NCBI GenBank assembly: GCA_041390305.1
Contig: JAWKQE010000002.1
Span: forward strand, 269,519-333,518
From: JACKCR01 sp041390305
Lineage (GTDB): Bacteria; Eisenbacteria; RBG-16-71-46; CAIMUX01
Direction: 5' to 3'
Length of the DNA: 64,000 bases
A model generated the notes under the pieces. It did no database searches and was not told the origin of the DNA. It saw nothing but the letters and a program-made list of their open reading frames with translations. Both the position numbers and the translations under genes were made by a program. Position 1 is the first letter of the stretch. Every line of letters begins with the position of its first letter. Below are positions 8,921-19,430 of this stretch, in pieces.

Positions 8921-11407
8921 CTACCGAACCACCATCACCCTGACCGACTCGGCCATCTCACCGTTCCCCACCCGCGCGAAGTAGACCCCCGGCGAGACTC
9001 GCACTCCCTGCTCGTTCCTCAGGTCCCACGTGACCGACCCTGTCGACGCGGAAACATCCCGGCTCCAAACAGCCCGACCATCGACGGTGAAGATCTGCAC
9101 CTCGGTGGCCTCTCGGAGCAGTCTTCCGCTCTCCGGCAACTGCCAACTCAACGTCATCGATCCACTCGACGGATTCGGGTGCGCACTGATCCCAGCCCTC
9201 GGGGTCGACGGGATCGTCTCCGGAGCATCACTCGCGGCGCAGTCCGTCTCGAACGCCCCGATCGCTCCCCCGCAGCCGAAACCGTCCGGGTGGTTCCCCG
9301 GTAGACACGGAGAGGTCGATTCGAGGGAGAAGTCCACTTCCGGAGTGCAGAACAGTGGGTTCGCCCGGATGTTGCCATCGGTCCCGGTCGGATCGGGGGT
9401 TCCGATCCAATCGACGGAGTTGTTCCAGACGCAGTTGCATATCGCTAGGAGGTTGCCGGTGAAGTCGAGATCGATTCCGGTTCCGAATCCATCGACGATG
9501 TTGCGTTCCAGGGTGACGTCGCCTGGGGTAGTGATTGCGATTCCCGTACCGAGGGCCCCGGGCGACGCGTAGAAGGTGTTGCGGATGAGTTCTGCCTCGC
9601 TGGAGGAAACGATGAGATCGAGGCCGCCCAGTACATTGCCGTCGAACCCCGCGCCCGACCCGGCCGTGGCGACGATACCCCTGGGTGCCCAACTGTCGGT
9701 GACGAGCAGGATCTCATCCGCGGCCACGTTCACCGTTTCCTCCAGCCTCGAACCCTCCACCTGGACCAGATCGCCGCCGGTGAGAGTGCAGTTGCCTCCA
9801 CAGGTCGTATTGGTGAGGACGATCCGGTTGGCGGTCGATTCGATCGATCCGAGAACCTCACAGTCGGTGAACCTCGTCTCCTCGTCGCCGTTGTTGAAGA
9901 TCACGCTTCCTCCCACGTCGCTACCTGTGACGATGATGGATCCGACGCGCGAATCCCAGGATGCGGCTCCTGCGATTGCGGCTGTCGCGTTCGCGACTTC
10001 CGCGTCATCACGGTGCGAGGGTCTCAGGTCCATTTCCGTCGGGCGTGGAGGTGAGAACAGTGCGTTTCTGGGAGCGAGGACTTCACCGATGAACAGGTTG
10101 TTGGCGATGTCACAGTTCGCGATGGAGCCGTCCTCGACCTGGTCGATCTGGATTCCGTTCGAGAACGTCGAGCGCTGCGCGCCGAAGATCTCGATGTTGG
10201 GAGAGAGCACGCTCTGGATCTGGCAATCTTCGATCGAGCAGAAGAAGACGCCGGCCTCGAAGAGTGTGATCGAGGAGTATCCTCCCACTATCGCGTCGAA
10301 CATCCCCGAGAGGGTACCGATCTCACACTGACTGACCGAGATCGAGGGACCGAAGAGGCTGCCTCCGGAGATCGTTCCCACGCTCAATGCCGACAGCGCG
10401 TTGTTTGGGAATTCACCGTCCGAGGCCTCGAACTCGATCCGGGTGATGTGCGGGCGATCCTGTGGGTCGCCTTCGATGACCAGGCTCTTGTCGAGAACTG
10501 TCACGACCTCGTCGTAGGTGCCGGGGGCGATGACGATCCGGTCCCCGGGACATGCGGCGTCGACGGCGGCCTGCACGGTGGCGAACTCGGAGGGAACGTC
10601 CCGGGTGTCGTCGGGCTGGACGAAGACGGTTACCTCTTCGATCGTTCCCAGGTCTCCGCCGACGTAGTCGATGGCGTAGAGGTAGAAGCTTCCACCCATC
10701 GCAAACCCCTCGAGGTCGGCGAGCGAGTTAGCGAAGATCGGTTCGGGGAGATAGCAGCCGCTCGGGTGGGTTTCGAAACAGGTTCCGAAGAGGATCTCGC
10801 CGAGGGTCTCGGTCGCCGCATCACTGAACCCGTAGACGCCGGCGAGGTCGCCATCGCATCCGAAGACGCCAGTGGACGCGGAACAGTCGTCGACACCGGG
10901 GCGACAAAGGAGAGGGGCGAATGTTTCGTAAGAGCCGTTGTTGTCCTCGTCGTAGAGAATGTCGATCCGCAGGTCACCGATCCAGGTGTGTTCCATCTGG
11001 ATCGAGACGATCACGTCCCCGATCGGTCGGCAGTTCGGGTTCATCGCGAACGGCCCGAGCAGGACTCCGCCCGGGTCACCATCGGGGATGGACTGGGAGA
11101 TGAGGCCGGAGCCGTACACCTCGTAGCCCGTGGCAGAGCAGGGGCTTCCTCGGTAGGACTCGGGGGTCGGGACGCTCGTGGGCTCGGCCGTCTCCTTGCC
11201 CTCCGTCGATGTGAACGAGGGGTTGGTGTCGGTCCGCGGCTGGAGCTCGGGAGTTCCGAGTTCGGCACCGGCCTCGGCCGAGAGCGAAGGAGAGTCGGCG
11301 GTGAGCGGAGAGGTCAGCCGGGATAGGATCGAGTCCGCGAACGTCGCGCGGGGGACCATGAGAGTGAGTGCCAGGGTGGCGGTCGAGATGTGGGCGAGGG
11401 GGTTCAC
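8921..11407 (-). CDS. Secreted right-handed beta-helix protein with P-like domain and C-terminal sorting domain
   Basis: 828 residues from GTG 11407, supported by GGAGG 6 nt upstream. A signal peptide (HISTATLALTLMVPRATFA) comes first. A proprotein-convertase P-like domain follows (SIPDGDPGG, then HTWIGDLRIDILYDEDNNG). A Pbl/NosD-style parallel beta-helix starts with FATVQAAVDAACPGDRIVIA and runs through many short repeats typical of choice-of-anchor/pectate-lyase-fold proteins. The C-terminus (PNPSSGSMTLSWQLPESG ... GVRVSPGVYFARVGNGEM, ending MVVR) is a FlgD-like/Por-type sorting domain. No catalytic residues of a polysaccharide lyase could be identified, so it is probably a surface or adhesin-like protein. 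Confidence 0.85.
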   Translation of the reverse strand: MNPLAHISTATLALTLMVPRATFADSILSRLTSPLTADSPSLSAEAGAELGTPELQPRTDTNPSFTSTEGKETAEPTSVPTPESYRGSPCSATGYEVYGSGLISQSIPDGDPGGVLLGPFAMNPNCRPIGDVIVSIQMEHTWIGDLRIDILYDEDNNGSYETFAPLLCRPGVDDCSASTGVFGCDGDLAGVYGFSDAATETLGEILFGTCFETHPSGCYLPEPIFANSLADLEGFAMGGSFYLYAIDYVGGDLGTIEEVTVFVQPDDTRDVPSEFATVQAAVDAACPGDRIVIAPGTYDEVVTVLDKSLVIEGDPQDRPHITRIEFEASDGEFPNNALSALSVGTISGGSLFGPSISVSQCEIGTLSGMFDAIVGGYSSITLFEAGVFFCSIEDCQIQSVLSPNIEIFGAQRSTFSNGIQIDQVEDGSIANCDIANNLFIGEVLAPRNALFSPPRPTEMDLRPSHRDDAEVANATAAIAGAASWDSRVGSIIVTGSDVGGSVIFNNGDEETRFTDCEVLGSIESTANRIVLTNTTCGGNCTLTGGDLVQVEGSRLEETVNVAADEILLVTDSWAPRGIVATAGSGAGFDGNVLGGLDLIVSSSEAELIRNTFYASPGALGTGIAITTPGDVTLERNIVDGFGTGIDLDFTGNLLAICNCVWNNSVDWIGTPDPTGTDGNIRANPLFCTPEVDFSLESTSPCLPGNHPDGFGCGGAIGAFETDCAASDAPETIPSTPRAGISAHPNPSSGSMTLSWQLPESGRLLREATEVQIFTVDGRAVWSRDVSASTGSVTWDLRNEQGVRVSPGVYFARVGNGEMAESVRVMVVR

Positions 11408-12264
11408 GGGTGTCCTCCAGGTGCGGTGACGATGCTCGTCGGCCGGGTCTCTGAGTCTGCCGAAGTAGATCCTCGGTCAACAAACTTCCATATAGGAGCC
11501 ACCGCAAAATCAGGAAGTGGCCCGACAGGGAATCTCCATGTTTTCGGCGTGGGCAGCCCCGCCGACGGCCGGGTCGGGAGATCGTGGCGATCCTGTTTAA
11601 CTGGAAATGTTGAGGAATAGATCCTGCCCCATCTGTCTGGGCCGTGGAAAGGGCGGGGTAGGTCATTGGTGTATAGGCTATTGACCTTGCGAGTCGGGGA
11701 CCATGGAGTACGACATCGAGTCACCGGCCAGCTCTCCCCCGAACCTGAAGAACGGCTTCGACGGGTTCTGTCAGCGATCGCTGGTAATGAGGAATGTCAC
11801 CGATCGGTGGCACGAATCCCGAGCCGTTGCCGATGCCCGTGGATCCAGCCACGGAGAGCGCACCTGGTGGCGAGCGCGCCGGCTTCCTGGGTCCCACGAG
11901 ACTTCCCGGTGGCCTTGGCACCACGACACTCTCTGCCCGGGGTGGTCACCGAACCTCGTATCCCCCGGAGAGTTCGCCTGGGTGCCTGTGTCGGGATGCA
12001 TTCCTTGCCGAGAATCTGCGAGACCGCATTCGAGCGGCTGCCGCATCGACCGAGACAGTTTCTGAGGCCTTTGCAGCGGCTTGGGCGAGGGCAGCACATT
12101 GTCTTTCTTGTAGTTGAGCGGTTTCGAGGCCTGGAAGGAACTCCTGCCGGCGTCCGGGGAGCCGTCCGCTCGGATCCAGCGATCGTCTCTCTGCATAGGT
12201 CCGCCGCTAAGCCCATTGTGCACGGACTCATCGGAAGCCGTCCCACCTTCGCGCTCTTCCCAAC
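11408..12264. other. 857-bp intergenic region, no supported gene
   Basis: No frame here shows convincing protein character. The best plus-strand candidate reads AENLRDRIRAAAASTETVSE then AFAAAWARA before a TGA near 12117. It resembles a helical fragment but has no credible start or family. The part near 11480-11680 is noticeably more AT-rich than the surroundings (for example TATAGG, GTTTAACTGG) and may hold the promoter of the minus-strand beta-helix gene. The region may contain degraded coding sequence. Confidence 0.4.
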
Positions 12265-15200
12265 TCACTCCTTCCGGGCGAACTCGACCGCCTCCGCCCC
12301 GGAGAGCCGCTTCCCCATGGCCCTCGCGTCTTCGAACTCGAGGTCACCGAGCTCCGAACGGAGCTTCTCCTGTTCCGCAGCCACCTGCTGCTGACCTCCT
12401 GGAGAGAGCTGGGCGCCCATATCCTCCCAGAGACGATCTGCTGCGGAGAGCAGCGTCACGGCGCGTCGGCCCGCCCCCTCCGCCGACTCGAGAAGTCCGA
12501 GCGAGGAGAGGGTGAAGGCGATCCCGCGCTGGTTCCCGATCGCCGAGTACACGTGGAGGCTCTCCATCAGGTGCTTTCGCGCCGGGCCAGTCTCTCGCAT
12601 GCCCAGGTACACGTTGCCGAGATTGCTACAGGTAGACGCAACCTGCCCCTGGTCCCCGAGCTCCCGACTGATCCGAAGGCTCTCCTCGAGACATGGAATC
12701 GCCTTCTCCGGTTCGTTCCGACCGTTGTGGACGAGGGAGAGATTGCAGAGGGAGACAGCCACCGCTCTGCGCTCCCCCAGCTCTCGCCGCAGCTCGAGGC
12801 TCTCTTCGATCAGGCGCTCGGCTTCCTCGTAGCTCCCCTCGTGGAGCGCGACCGCGCCGAGGTTCGAGAGCGAGATCGCGATGCCACGGGGGATCCCCTG
12901 CTTCCGCCCGATGGCGAGCGACTCCTCTCCGCACGTTCGGGCCTGCGCCAGATCTCCCTGCGCCATCGCAACCGTCCCGAGACCGTTGAGAACCCCGCCG
13001 AGCATCTCGTCGTCCCCACGCGCGCGACAGTCCACGGCGGCCTCCTCGAAGAGTGCACGCGCCCGATCGAGACTTCCCTGGTTCCAGAGGAGATTCCCCG
13101 CGTGGTGCTGCAGCCTCGCCCGTTCCTTGGGCGCGAGCGCCTCCTTGCCCTGCTCGAGGATGGCCTCGTAGTGCGCGAGCCCCTCTGACCAGAGCCCACG
13201 CACGAGCCAGAATTGCCAGAGTCTGGCCAACGTTTTCGCGGCGAGTCCGATCGGCCGGCCGGGTTCCAGCGCCACCTGGAGGGCCGCGCGGATGTTGTCG
13301 ATCTCGGCGTCGATCCGCTTCAGCCAACGATCGGCTTCCGGCCCGGTGAACTTCGGTTGGGCCTCCTCGACGAGGGAGGAGACGAAGTCGAGATGGGCGG
13401 ACTGGAGCGCCGGGAAGAGGGGATCGGTCTCGAGCAGTTCGCGACCGTAGTGCCGAACCGTCTCGAGCATCCGGTACCGGGTGAGGCCGAGCCCCTGCCC
13501 TCGGGCCGTGTCGACCTCGATGAGCGATTGGTCCACGAGCTGGGACACGAGCTCGAGGACGTCCTCGCTCTCGATCTCTCCTCCGGCGCAGACGGACTCC
13601 GCGGCGTCCAGGGTGAATCCGCCGACGAACACCGCGAGGCGGCGGAAGAGAGCCTGCTCGTCCTCTTCGAGCTGTTCGTAGCTCCAACCGATGAGCGCCC
13701 GGAGGGTCTGGTGGTGATCCTGTCCGACCTGCTTCGACTTCAGCAGCCGGAACCTTCGGTCGAGGCGGCTCGCAAGGTCACGGATCGAGAGGGACTGGAG
13801 TCGGGCCGCGGCCAGCTCGAGGGCCAGCGGGATCCCGTCGAGACTTGTACAGATCTCCACCACCGCGTCGAGATCCTCAGGGTCCACCTGGAAGGCAGGA
13901 TTGGCGAGCTGGGCTCGGGAGACCAGGAGCTGAACGGAGCCCGTGGAGAGGATCTCCTCGGGGTCTGGCCCCCGGCCGCTCCGGGCGGAAGCTGGGACGT
14001 CGAGGGGCGGGATCCGTTGGACGAACTCCCGCGGAAGCGCAAACGGTTTGCGGCTCGTCGCGACAACGCGAAGATCGGGAGCTCCGTCGACCAACCGCTC
14101 GAGGATCGGACCACACGATTCGTCCAGTCGCTCGCAGCTGTCGAGAACGAGCAGGACTCGCTTCGCGTGGAGCTCGTCGAGGATCGCAGTGGCGAGCGGG
14201 ACACCGCGGCGTTCCCGAACCCCGAGCCTCTTGGCGATCTCGCTGGTGAAGAGCTCGGGCTCCCGAACCGCGGCCAGATCGATCCACCAGACCCCGTCCG
14301 GATGGTCCGCGAGGGAGAGACGCGCGAGCTCGTTGGAGAGCCTGGTCTTTCCGCAGCCCCCCGCACCCACCAGCGTGAGCAGAGGGTGCGTTCGGATCGC
14401 ATCGGCGCCGGCGGCGAGTTCGCGCTCCCGCGCCAGGAGTGGAAATCTGGGATGGGGAAGGTTGTTCGGAACCTCATCGGCTTCCCGGAGGGTCGGCCGC
14501 GTCAGGGTCCGCAGCCTACGGATCTCGATCTCCTGATCGAGACATCTCCTCACGTCGGTCATGCTCGGGACTCGGGCCGCGAGGTCGACGCGGAGACAGT
14601 TCCGGACCAGCGTCTCGATGCTCTCGGGGAGTTGGGGAAGAGCGGCCCACGCGGGTTCGGCCCCGAGTGTCGTATCGAGCAGCTCGGTCACCGAGGAGCC
14701 GATGAAGGCTGGTTCACCTGCAAGGCACTCGAAGAGCACGCACCCGAACCCCCACACGTCAGCCCGGGAGTCGATGGTCCCTCCCCGAATCTGCTCCGGG
14801 CTCATGTACCCGGGGGTGCCACCGGTTGGCTTTCGGCTCGCGGTTCCGGTTCGGCCCGGCGTCCCCCCTTCCTCGACGATCCGAGCGAGGCCGAAGTCGA
14901 GCACCTTGACCGATCCTCTCTCGGTCAGCTTGATGTTGCCCGGCTTGATGTCGAGGTGAACGACGCCCCGCCCATGGGCCGCTTCGAGGGCGATCGCAAC
15001 CGCGCGTGCGATCTCGAGGGCCTCGTCGAGGGGGAGAGGGCCCTCCGCCAGCTTCTCCCGCAGATCCGGCCCGTTGATCAGCTCGAGGGTGAGGAACTTC
15101 GAGCCCTCGTGTTCCTCGAGACTGTAGATGGTGGCGATGTTCGGGTGGTTGATCGACGCGAGGAGCTGCGCCTCTCTCTCGAACCGTTCGATCCAATCGT

Positions 15201-15546
15201 GGTCCCTCGCCACCTCGGGAGGAAGCACCTTGATCGCCACGTTGCGGCGAAGCTTCGGATCTTCCGCGAGGTAGACCGCACCCATTCCTCCCTGGCCGAG
15301 CGCCCCCTTTACCGGGTAGTCGCCGATCCGATGCGGAACGGGACCGGGAGAGCGTACGGAGCGATCCGAGACCAGTGTCTCGTCGGCAGAGTGGGCAGCC
15401 CCTGGGTGTGCGCTGCGGTCGCGAATCGGCGCGATGCGGGACGCTCCATCCTCCGAGATTCCTTTGGGCGGTGCGGTCGGCGTGTCGGCCGAGGGTGCCG
15501 CCACTGGATCCGGCGAATCGTCGGGCCGGCTCGGGGATGCGGTCAT
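12265..15546 (-). CDS. Ser/Thr protein kinase fused to NB-ARC ATPase and TPR repeats
   Basis: 1,093 residues from ATG 15546, preferred over an ATG at 15579 because GGAG lies 11 nt upstream of the inner start. The kinase domain spans ~75-340 with glycine loop LGQGGMGAVYLAED. The catalytic loop reads HLDIKPGN (HLD in place of HRD), then LDFGLARI. An AfsR/LuxR-style ATPase follows with P-loop LVGAGGCGKTRLSNELA near 390 and the Walker B strand RVLLVLDSCE. The C-terminal third (about 780-1060) is a TPR array with repeated LSNLG/GNL motifs. The layout matches PknK-like multidomain kinases. No membrane helix is evident, so it is probably cytoplasmic. Its targets are unknown. Confidence 0.9.
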   Translation of the reverse strand: MTASPSRPDDSPDPVAAPSADTPTAPPKGISEDGASRIAPIRDRSAHPGAAHSADETLVSDRSVRSPGPVPHRIGDYPVKGALGQGGMGAVYLAEDPKLRRNVAIKVLPPEVARDHDWIERFEREAQLLASINHPNIATIYSLEEHEGSKFLTLELINGPDLREKLAEGPLPLDEALEIARAVAIALEAAHGRGVVHLDIKPGNIKLTERGSVKVLDFGLARIVEEGGTPGRTGTASRKPTGGTPGYMSPEQIRGGTIDSRADVWGFGCVLFECLAGEPAFIGSSVTELLDTTLGAEPAWAALPQLPESIETLVRNCLRVDLAARVPSMTDVRRCLDQEIEIRRLRTLTRPTLREADEVPNNLPHPRFPLLARERELAAGADAIRTHPLLTLVGAGGCGKTRLSNELARLSLADHPDGVWWIDLAAVREPELFTSEIAKRLGVRERRGVPLATAILDELHAKRVLLVLDSCERLDESCGPILERLVDGAPDLRVVATSRKPFALPREFVQRIPPLDVPASARSGRGPDPEEILSTGSVQLLVSRAQLANPAFQVDPEDLDAVVEICTSLDGIPLALELAAARLQSLSIRDLASRLDRRFRLLKSKQVGQDHHQTLRALIGWSYEQLEEDEQALFRRLAVFVGGFTLDAAESVCAGGEIESEDVLELVSQLVDQSLIEVDTARGQGLGLTRYRMLETVRHYGRELLETDPLFPALQSAHLDFVSSLVEEAQPKFTGPEADRWLKRIDAEIDNIRAALQVALEPGRPIGLAAKTLARLWQFWLVRGLWSEGLAHYEAILEQGKEALAPKERARLQHHAGNLLWNQGSLDRARALFEEAAVDCRARGDDEMLGGVLNGLGTVAMAQGDLAQARTCGEESLAIGRKQGIPRGIAISLSNLGAVALHEGSYEEAERLIEESLELRRELGERRAVAVSLCNLSLVHNGRNEPEKAIPCLEESLRISRELGDQGQVASTCSNLGNVYLGMRETGPARKHLMESLHVYSAIGNQRGIAFTLSSLGLLESAEGAGRRAVTLLSAADRLWEDMGAQLSPGGQQQVAAEQEKLRSELGDLEFEDARAMGKRLSGAEAVEFARKE

Positions 15547-15696
15547 CGCGCTGGTTTCTCCGGTTCCGGACCCCCACATCAGGGGAGTCCGGCTCCTGGT
15601 CTCGAGGGAGGCAACTGTCTTGGTGATGGGCAGGAGTCTAGCCGGGATCCCAGCCCTCAGGCGACCCGGAGTCTGCCTCGCGGTGATCGTGCTTCG

Positions 15697-18600
15697 TCAG
15701 CGAGGTTCCTCGAACACCACCGTCGTTCGTGCGGGGATGTGGAACGTGCCTGTCTTTCCGTCGAACGTGCTCGTCTTCACGACGCCGTCCGTTCCCGCCG
15801 CGAGCGCTGGGTGGAGCCGGAAGGTCCGTCCCCGAAGCATCGGATGTCCGTACGACTGCTCCTCGGGCCCGGCGTTGACGAGGACGATGACGCGCTTGCG
15901 ATCGGGGTCGAGCGAAGTGAACGCGGTTCCGTCCGCCCGTTTCGCAGTGACGTCGTCCGAGATCGTCATCACGATGAGGCTCTCGCGCTGCATCGGGCCG
16001 GTGTTGTGGAAACGCACGCGTGCCTGGATCTCCTCGGCGTCGCGGAGGCGGAAGAGCGCGGAGCTCTTCCGAATGCGGAGGTAGCTCTCGAAGCGGCCGA
16101 GTGCATCTTCGATCACTTCCTTCCCGGGTTCTAGGTCGCCCCGACCCAGAATCGGCGCGATCAGGTTCCAACGGTCGCGGTTCTTTTCCGCGGGCGGAAG
16201 GCCGTTCCCGAAGTTGTTCGACGCGTAGGTGAGGTCGAGTCGGTTGAACCAGTCGCCCGAGTCGTAGCTGTCGGCATCGAAACACTTCGAGCGCAGGAGT
16301 TCGGAGCCGGCGTGGAAGAACGGGATTCCCTGCGACAGTGCGATGACGGACAGGCCGACCGTCTGCATCCGGGCGCGGTCTTCCAGGGAGAGCTCCTTCG
16401 GCGTGGAGAAGAGGATCTTGTCGAACAGGGTCTCGTTGTCGTGGGCCGATGCGTACTGGATCGCCTCCTGCGGATCGGACGCGTAGCCGGTGTTGGAGAG
16501 TGCGGCACCGGTCGTTTCGGTGCCGGCCCGCGAGACGAACCGGTAGGACGCGAGGTTCCCGGCCATTCCGACGCGGATCTTGTCCATCGACTCGAGAAGT
16601 CGGTTTCGTTCCGCCGCGGTGTTGCCGTTGAACGCGGGTTCGAGGAAGAGTCCGGTGACGAACCCCTGCTCGCGACGATCTCCGAACGGGTTGCCGCCAC
16701 GGATCGAGTCGCGGATCCGGTCGTTGAACGTTCCGATCCCCGTTCCGGCCAGGTTCACCTGGGTCGCGTTCGGGCCGCGCTTCCCGCCCTGCACCTCGCC
16801 GAAGTCCCAACCTTCTCCATATAGATAGATCGCGCTTCCGTCGACTCCATCCACTTCGGGGGTCAATGCGCGGAGACGTGTCTGCCAGGTCTCGAGGTTG
16901 GACTTCATGTGGTGGCCCATGAGGTCGAATCGGAATCCATCGACGCGATAGTCCTTCGCCCAGTGAACGAGGTCGTCGCCGATGAACCGCTCCATCATCG
17001 CGTGCTCGCTCGCCGTGTTCGCGCAGCACGTGCTGGTGTGGACGTTTCCGTTCTCGTCGAGCCGGTGGTAGTAGCCGGGGACGATCTGGTCGAACACCGA
17101 CTGCGGAGACTGGCCGCTCGCGTGCGTGTGGTTGTAGACCACGTCCATGATTACACGCAGGCCGATGCCCTGGAGGGACTGGACCATCTCGCGGAATTCG
17201 AGGATGCGGGTCGGCCCGTCCGGGTCCGTCGAATAGCTGCCTTCGGGGACGCCGAAGTGGTACGGGTCGTAGCCCCAGTTGTATCCGTCGTCGCCCCGCA
17301 GCGGAGTGAGCCTTGCCTGCTGCTCCTCGGAGTTCGGCGCGAGCGCTTCGAGTGCCGCGAGCGTGACGGGTGCCTTCTCGCTCTCGGGCACGGCGGCACC
17401 CGTGATGTCGTCGTCGGGAAGACGGAGCATCGGCCAGGTCGCGCGGTCCTCGTGGACGGTGGCGATGTCGAACGACGGTAGGAGATGCACGTGCGTGAGT
17501 CCTGCCGCGGCGAGCCGCTTGAGATGCCGGGTGGGCGGAGTGTCGACGGTGAAGGCGCGGAACGTTCCGCGCAGTTCCGGCGGCGTCCCCGCGTCGAGGG
17601 CGGAGAAGTCCCGGACGTGGAGTTCGTAGAGGACGATGTCTTCCGGCGCGGCCATCGTCGGCTTCGGCGATCGGCCCCAGCCATCGGGGACGAGGGTGGG
17701 GTCGTTCATGTCGATGATCTGGCTGCGTCGGCTGTCCATGGAGAGGGAGCGCGAGTAGGGATCGGTGACCCGGTTCGTCTCGATCCGGCCGGTGCTGGGG
17801 GCGAAGACCTCGACCTCGTAGAGGTAGAAGAGGCCGTTCCAAGTCGACGTGCCCTTCGCGCTCCAGGTGCCGCTCGCGTCGTCCCGCATCATCGGGATCG
17901 TTTCGATCGGCGAGGCGTCGGCGGAGTCTCGGAAGAGGAGCAGGCGCACGTCGAGCGCCGTCGGAGCCCATAGGTAGAGCGACGGCGTCGAGCCCTTCCA
18001 TGCGATGCCGAGTGGACCGTCGTAGGTGTAGAGATCATCGAGTACGCCTGGGACCTGGACCCCCGCGACTTGGAGCGCGCGGCCGTCGCCGTCGTATGCG
18101 CAGACGGCGAGCTGTCCGCGGAGCATCGATGGCGCCTTCGCTGCGTCCGCGTCCGCGAGACGCCATGCGGAGATTCCGGCGAGATGGGGGAAGCGTACGC
18201 GGACTTCGGGATCGAGGGTGGTCGAGTGGAGGGTGACGGATTCCCCACGCACGCGTCCGTCCGAGTTGCCGTTCGTGGCCGAACCGCTGGGGCGGTCGCT
18301 CGACGTCTCGCCCGTGCCTTCACCCCCTTTTGCGCTCCCGCCTCCGCTCGACCCTGGGCGGTTCGCACTCCCCGCACCGTCGATCAACCCGGTTTCCGCT
18401 GCTTCGAGCGACGCCGTCGGAGACGACACGAGCCGCACCGTCTTCGCTCCCGGTACGTTCCAGAGCACCGTACGTCGGTCGACCCAGTGGGCGCGGAGCT
18501 GCGACATGTCCCCGAGCGCGAAGCGGGTGACATCCGGGGTTTCGAGGAAGAGTTTGTTCTGGCCGGAGACGATCCAGACCTCGGTCCTGCCGTCCTCGAT

Positions 18601-19314
18601 CGCTAGGAACTGGTCGGGGCCGGGGTCCTTGTTGTCTCCGTTGTGGATGAGGAAGCCGAGGCGGGCGGCGTCCTTCGCGAGCGGAATGTCCCAGTAGACG
18701 CCCCACTCGGTCTGTCCGGTCGGAGTGAGGGGCGAAGTCCATTCGGTGGGGCTCGAAGCGTCCATCCAGGTGTGGAGCCCCCAACCACGATACGTTCCAT
18801 CGGGGCGGTGGTAGTGGACGCGCGCGGTGTCCTTCGTGAGTGCAGGAGCCGGTGCGATCTCGAAGAGGGGAGGTGCCGGTGCGGAGGATCCCGAGATCTG
18901 CCGGACCGCGTTCTTCCCCCCGAAGCCGTCGTCGACGTAGCTCTCGGCGGCGTCGTCGATCGGTCCGCCGTCCCGCCCTGTCGACATGTCGCTCGGCCAC
19001 TGGCCGTCGATGAAGAACTTGTAGACGACCTCGCCGGACGCCTCGACGGTCACGGACCAGGCTCCGTCCGCGCCCTTCTTCATCGCCGTCTCGCTCCAGT
19101 CGTTGAAGTTGCCCCGCACGGAGACGGACGTCGTCGCCTTGCCCTCTGCGGGCAGGTAGCGGAACTCGACGGGAGCCGCGAGCACGTCGATCGCGTGCGC
19201 GAACATCGCGGACAGGAGGAGGAACAGTGCGATCGCGCGGTATCCGACCGTTCGAGCGGTTCCGTGGTCATGGAGCCGTGGTTGGGTCTGACGTATGGGG
19301 AGAAGGCGGGGCAT
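15697..19314 (-). CDS. pulA: Secreted type I pullulanase (GH13)
   Basis: 1,205 residues from ATG 19314 with GGAGG 5 nt upstream. A signal peptide (YRAIALFLLLSAMFAHA) leads into a CBM48/AMPK-like glycogen-binding module (VSVRGNFNDW ... YVDDGFGGKNAV). Next is a CBM41-like pullulanase-associated domain (HYHRPDGTYRGWGLHTW), a second N-terminal module and another CBM48. The type I pullulanase signature YNWGYDP is near 675-682. Catalytic residues are D in DGFRFDLMGHH (~796), E in LYGEGWDFGEV (~834) and D in SAHDNETLFD (~959). It should cleave alpha-1,6 branches of pullulan/amylopectin outside the cytoplasm (EC 3.2.1.41). It is divergent from the CBM20-esterase. Confidence 0.93.
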   Translation of the reverse strand: MPRLLPIRQTQPRLHDHGTARTVGYRAIALFLLLSAMFAHAIDVLAAPVEFRYLPAEGKATTSVSVRGNFNDWSETAMKKGADGAWSVTVEASGEVVYKFFIDGQWPSDMSTGRDGGPIDDAAESYVDDGFGGKNAVRQISGSSAPAPPLFEIAPAPALTKDTARVHYHRPDGTYRGWGLHTWMDASSPTEWTSPLTPTGQTEWGVYWDIPLAKDAARLGFLIHNGDNKDPGPDQFLAIEDGRTEVWIVSGQNKLFLETPDVTRFALGDMSQLRAHWVDRRTVLWNVPGAKTVRLVSSPTASLEAAETGLIDGAGSANRPGSSGGGSAKGGEGTGETSSDRPSGSATNGNSDGRVRGESVTLHSTTLDPEVRVRFPHLAGISAWRLADADAAKAPSMLRGQLAVCAYDGDGRALQVAGVQVPGVLDDLYTYDGPLGIAWKGSTPSLYLWAPTALDVRLLLFRDSADASPIETIPMMRDDASGTWSAKGTSTWNGLFYLYEVEVFAPSTGRIETNRVTDPYSRSLSMDSRRSQIIDMNDPTLVPDGWGRSPKPTMAAPEDIVLYELHVRDFSALDAGTPPELRGTFRAFTVDTPPTRHLKRLAAAGLTHVHLLPSFDIATVHEDRATWPMLRLPDDDITGAAVPESEKAPVTLAALEALAPNSEEQQARLTPLRGDDGYNWGYDPYHFGVPEGSYSTDPDGPTRILEFREMVQSLQGIGLRVIMDVVYNHTHASGQSPQSVFDQIVPGYYHRLDENGNVHTSTCCANTASEHAMMERFIGDDLVHWAKDYRVDGFRFDLMGHHMKSNLETWQTRLRALTPEVDGVDGSAIYLYGEGWDFGEVQGGKRGPNATQVNLAGTGIGTFNDRIRDSIRGGNPFGDRREQGFVTGLFLEPAFNGNTAAERNRLLESMDKIRVGMAGNLASYRFVSRAGTETTGAALSNTGYASDPQEAIQYASAHDNETLFDKILFSTPKELSLEDRARMQTVGLSVIALSQGIPFFHAGSELLRSKCFDADSYDSGDWFNRLDLTYASNNFGNGLPPAEKNRDRWNLIAPILGRGDLEPGKEVIEDALGRFESYLRIRKSSALFRLRDAEEIQARVRFHNTGPMQRESLIVMTISDDVTAKRADGTAFTSLDPDRKRVIVLVNAGPEEQSYGHPMLRGRTFRLHPALAAGTDGVVKTSTFDGKTGTFHIPARTTVVFEEPR

Positions 19315-19430
19315 CGGGACCTCCAGGGAAACGTCGCAAGCGGCCGTCGCCCGAGGATTCTGCCCCCTTCATGGTGCCGGGTCGCGCTTTTTTCGTGGGC
19401 CGACGCGGCGGGGCGGTAGACTTCGGCCCC

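Noticed and set aside
11794..12117. 107-codon plus-strand frame in the 11.4-12.3 kb gap
   Set aside because: Only the last ~35 codons look natural. No family, no start site, and other frames are equally open.
13213..16134. 973-codon plus-strand open frame opposite the kinase/NB-ARC gene
   Set aside because: It is antisense to a gene with complete kinase, ATPase and TPR motifs. Its composition is a GC-rich mirror of that gene and no domain is recognisable.
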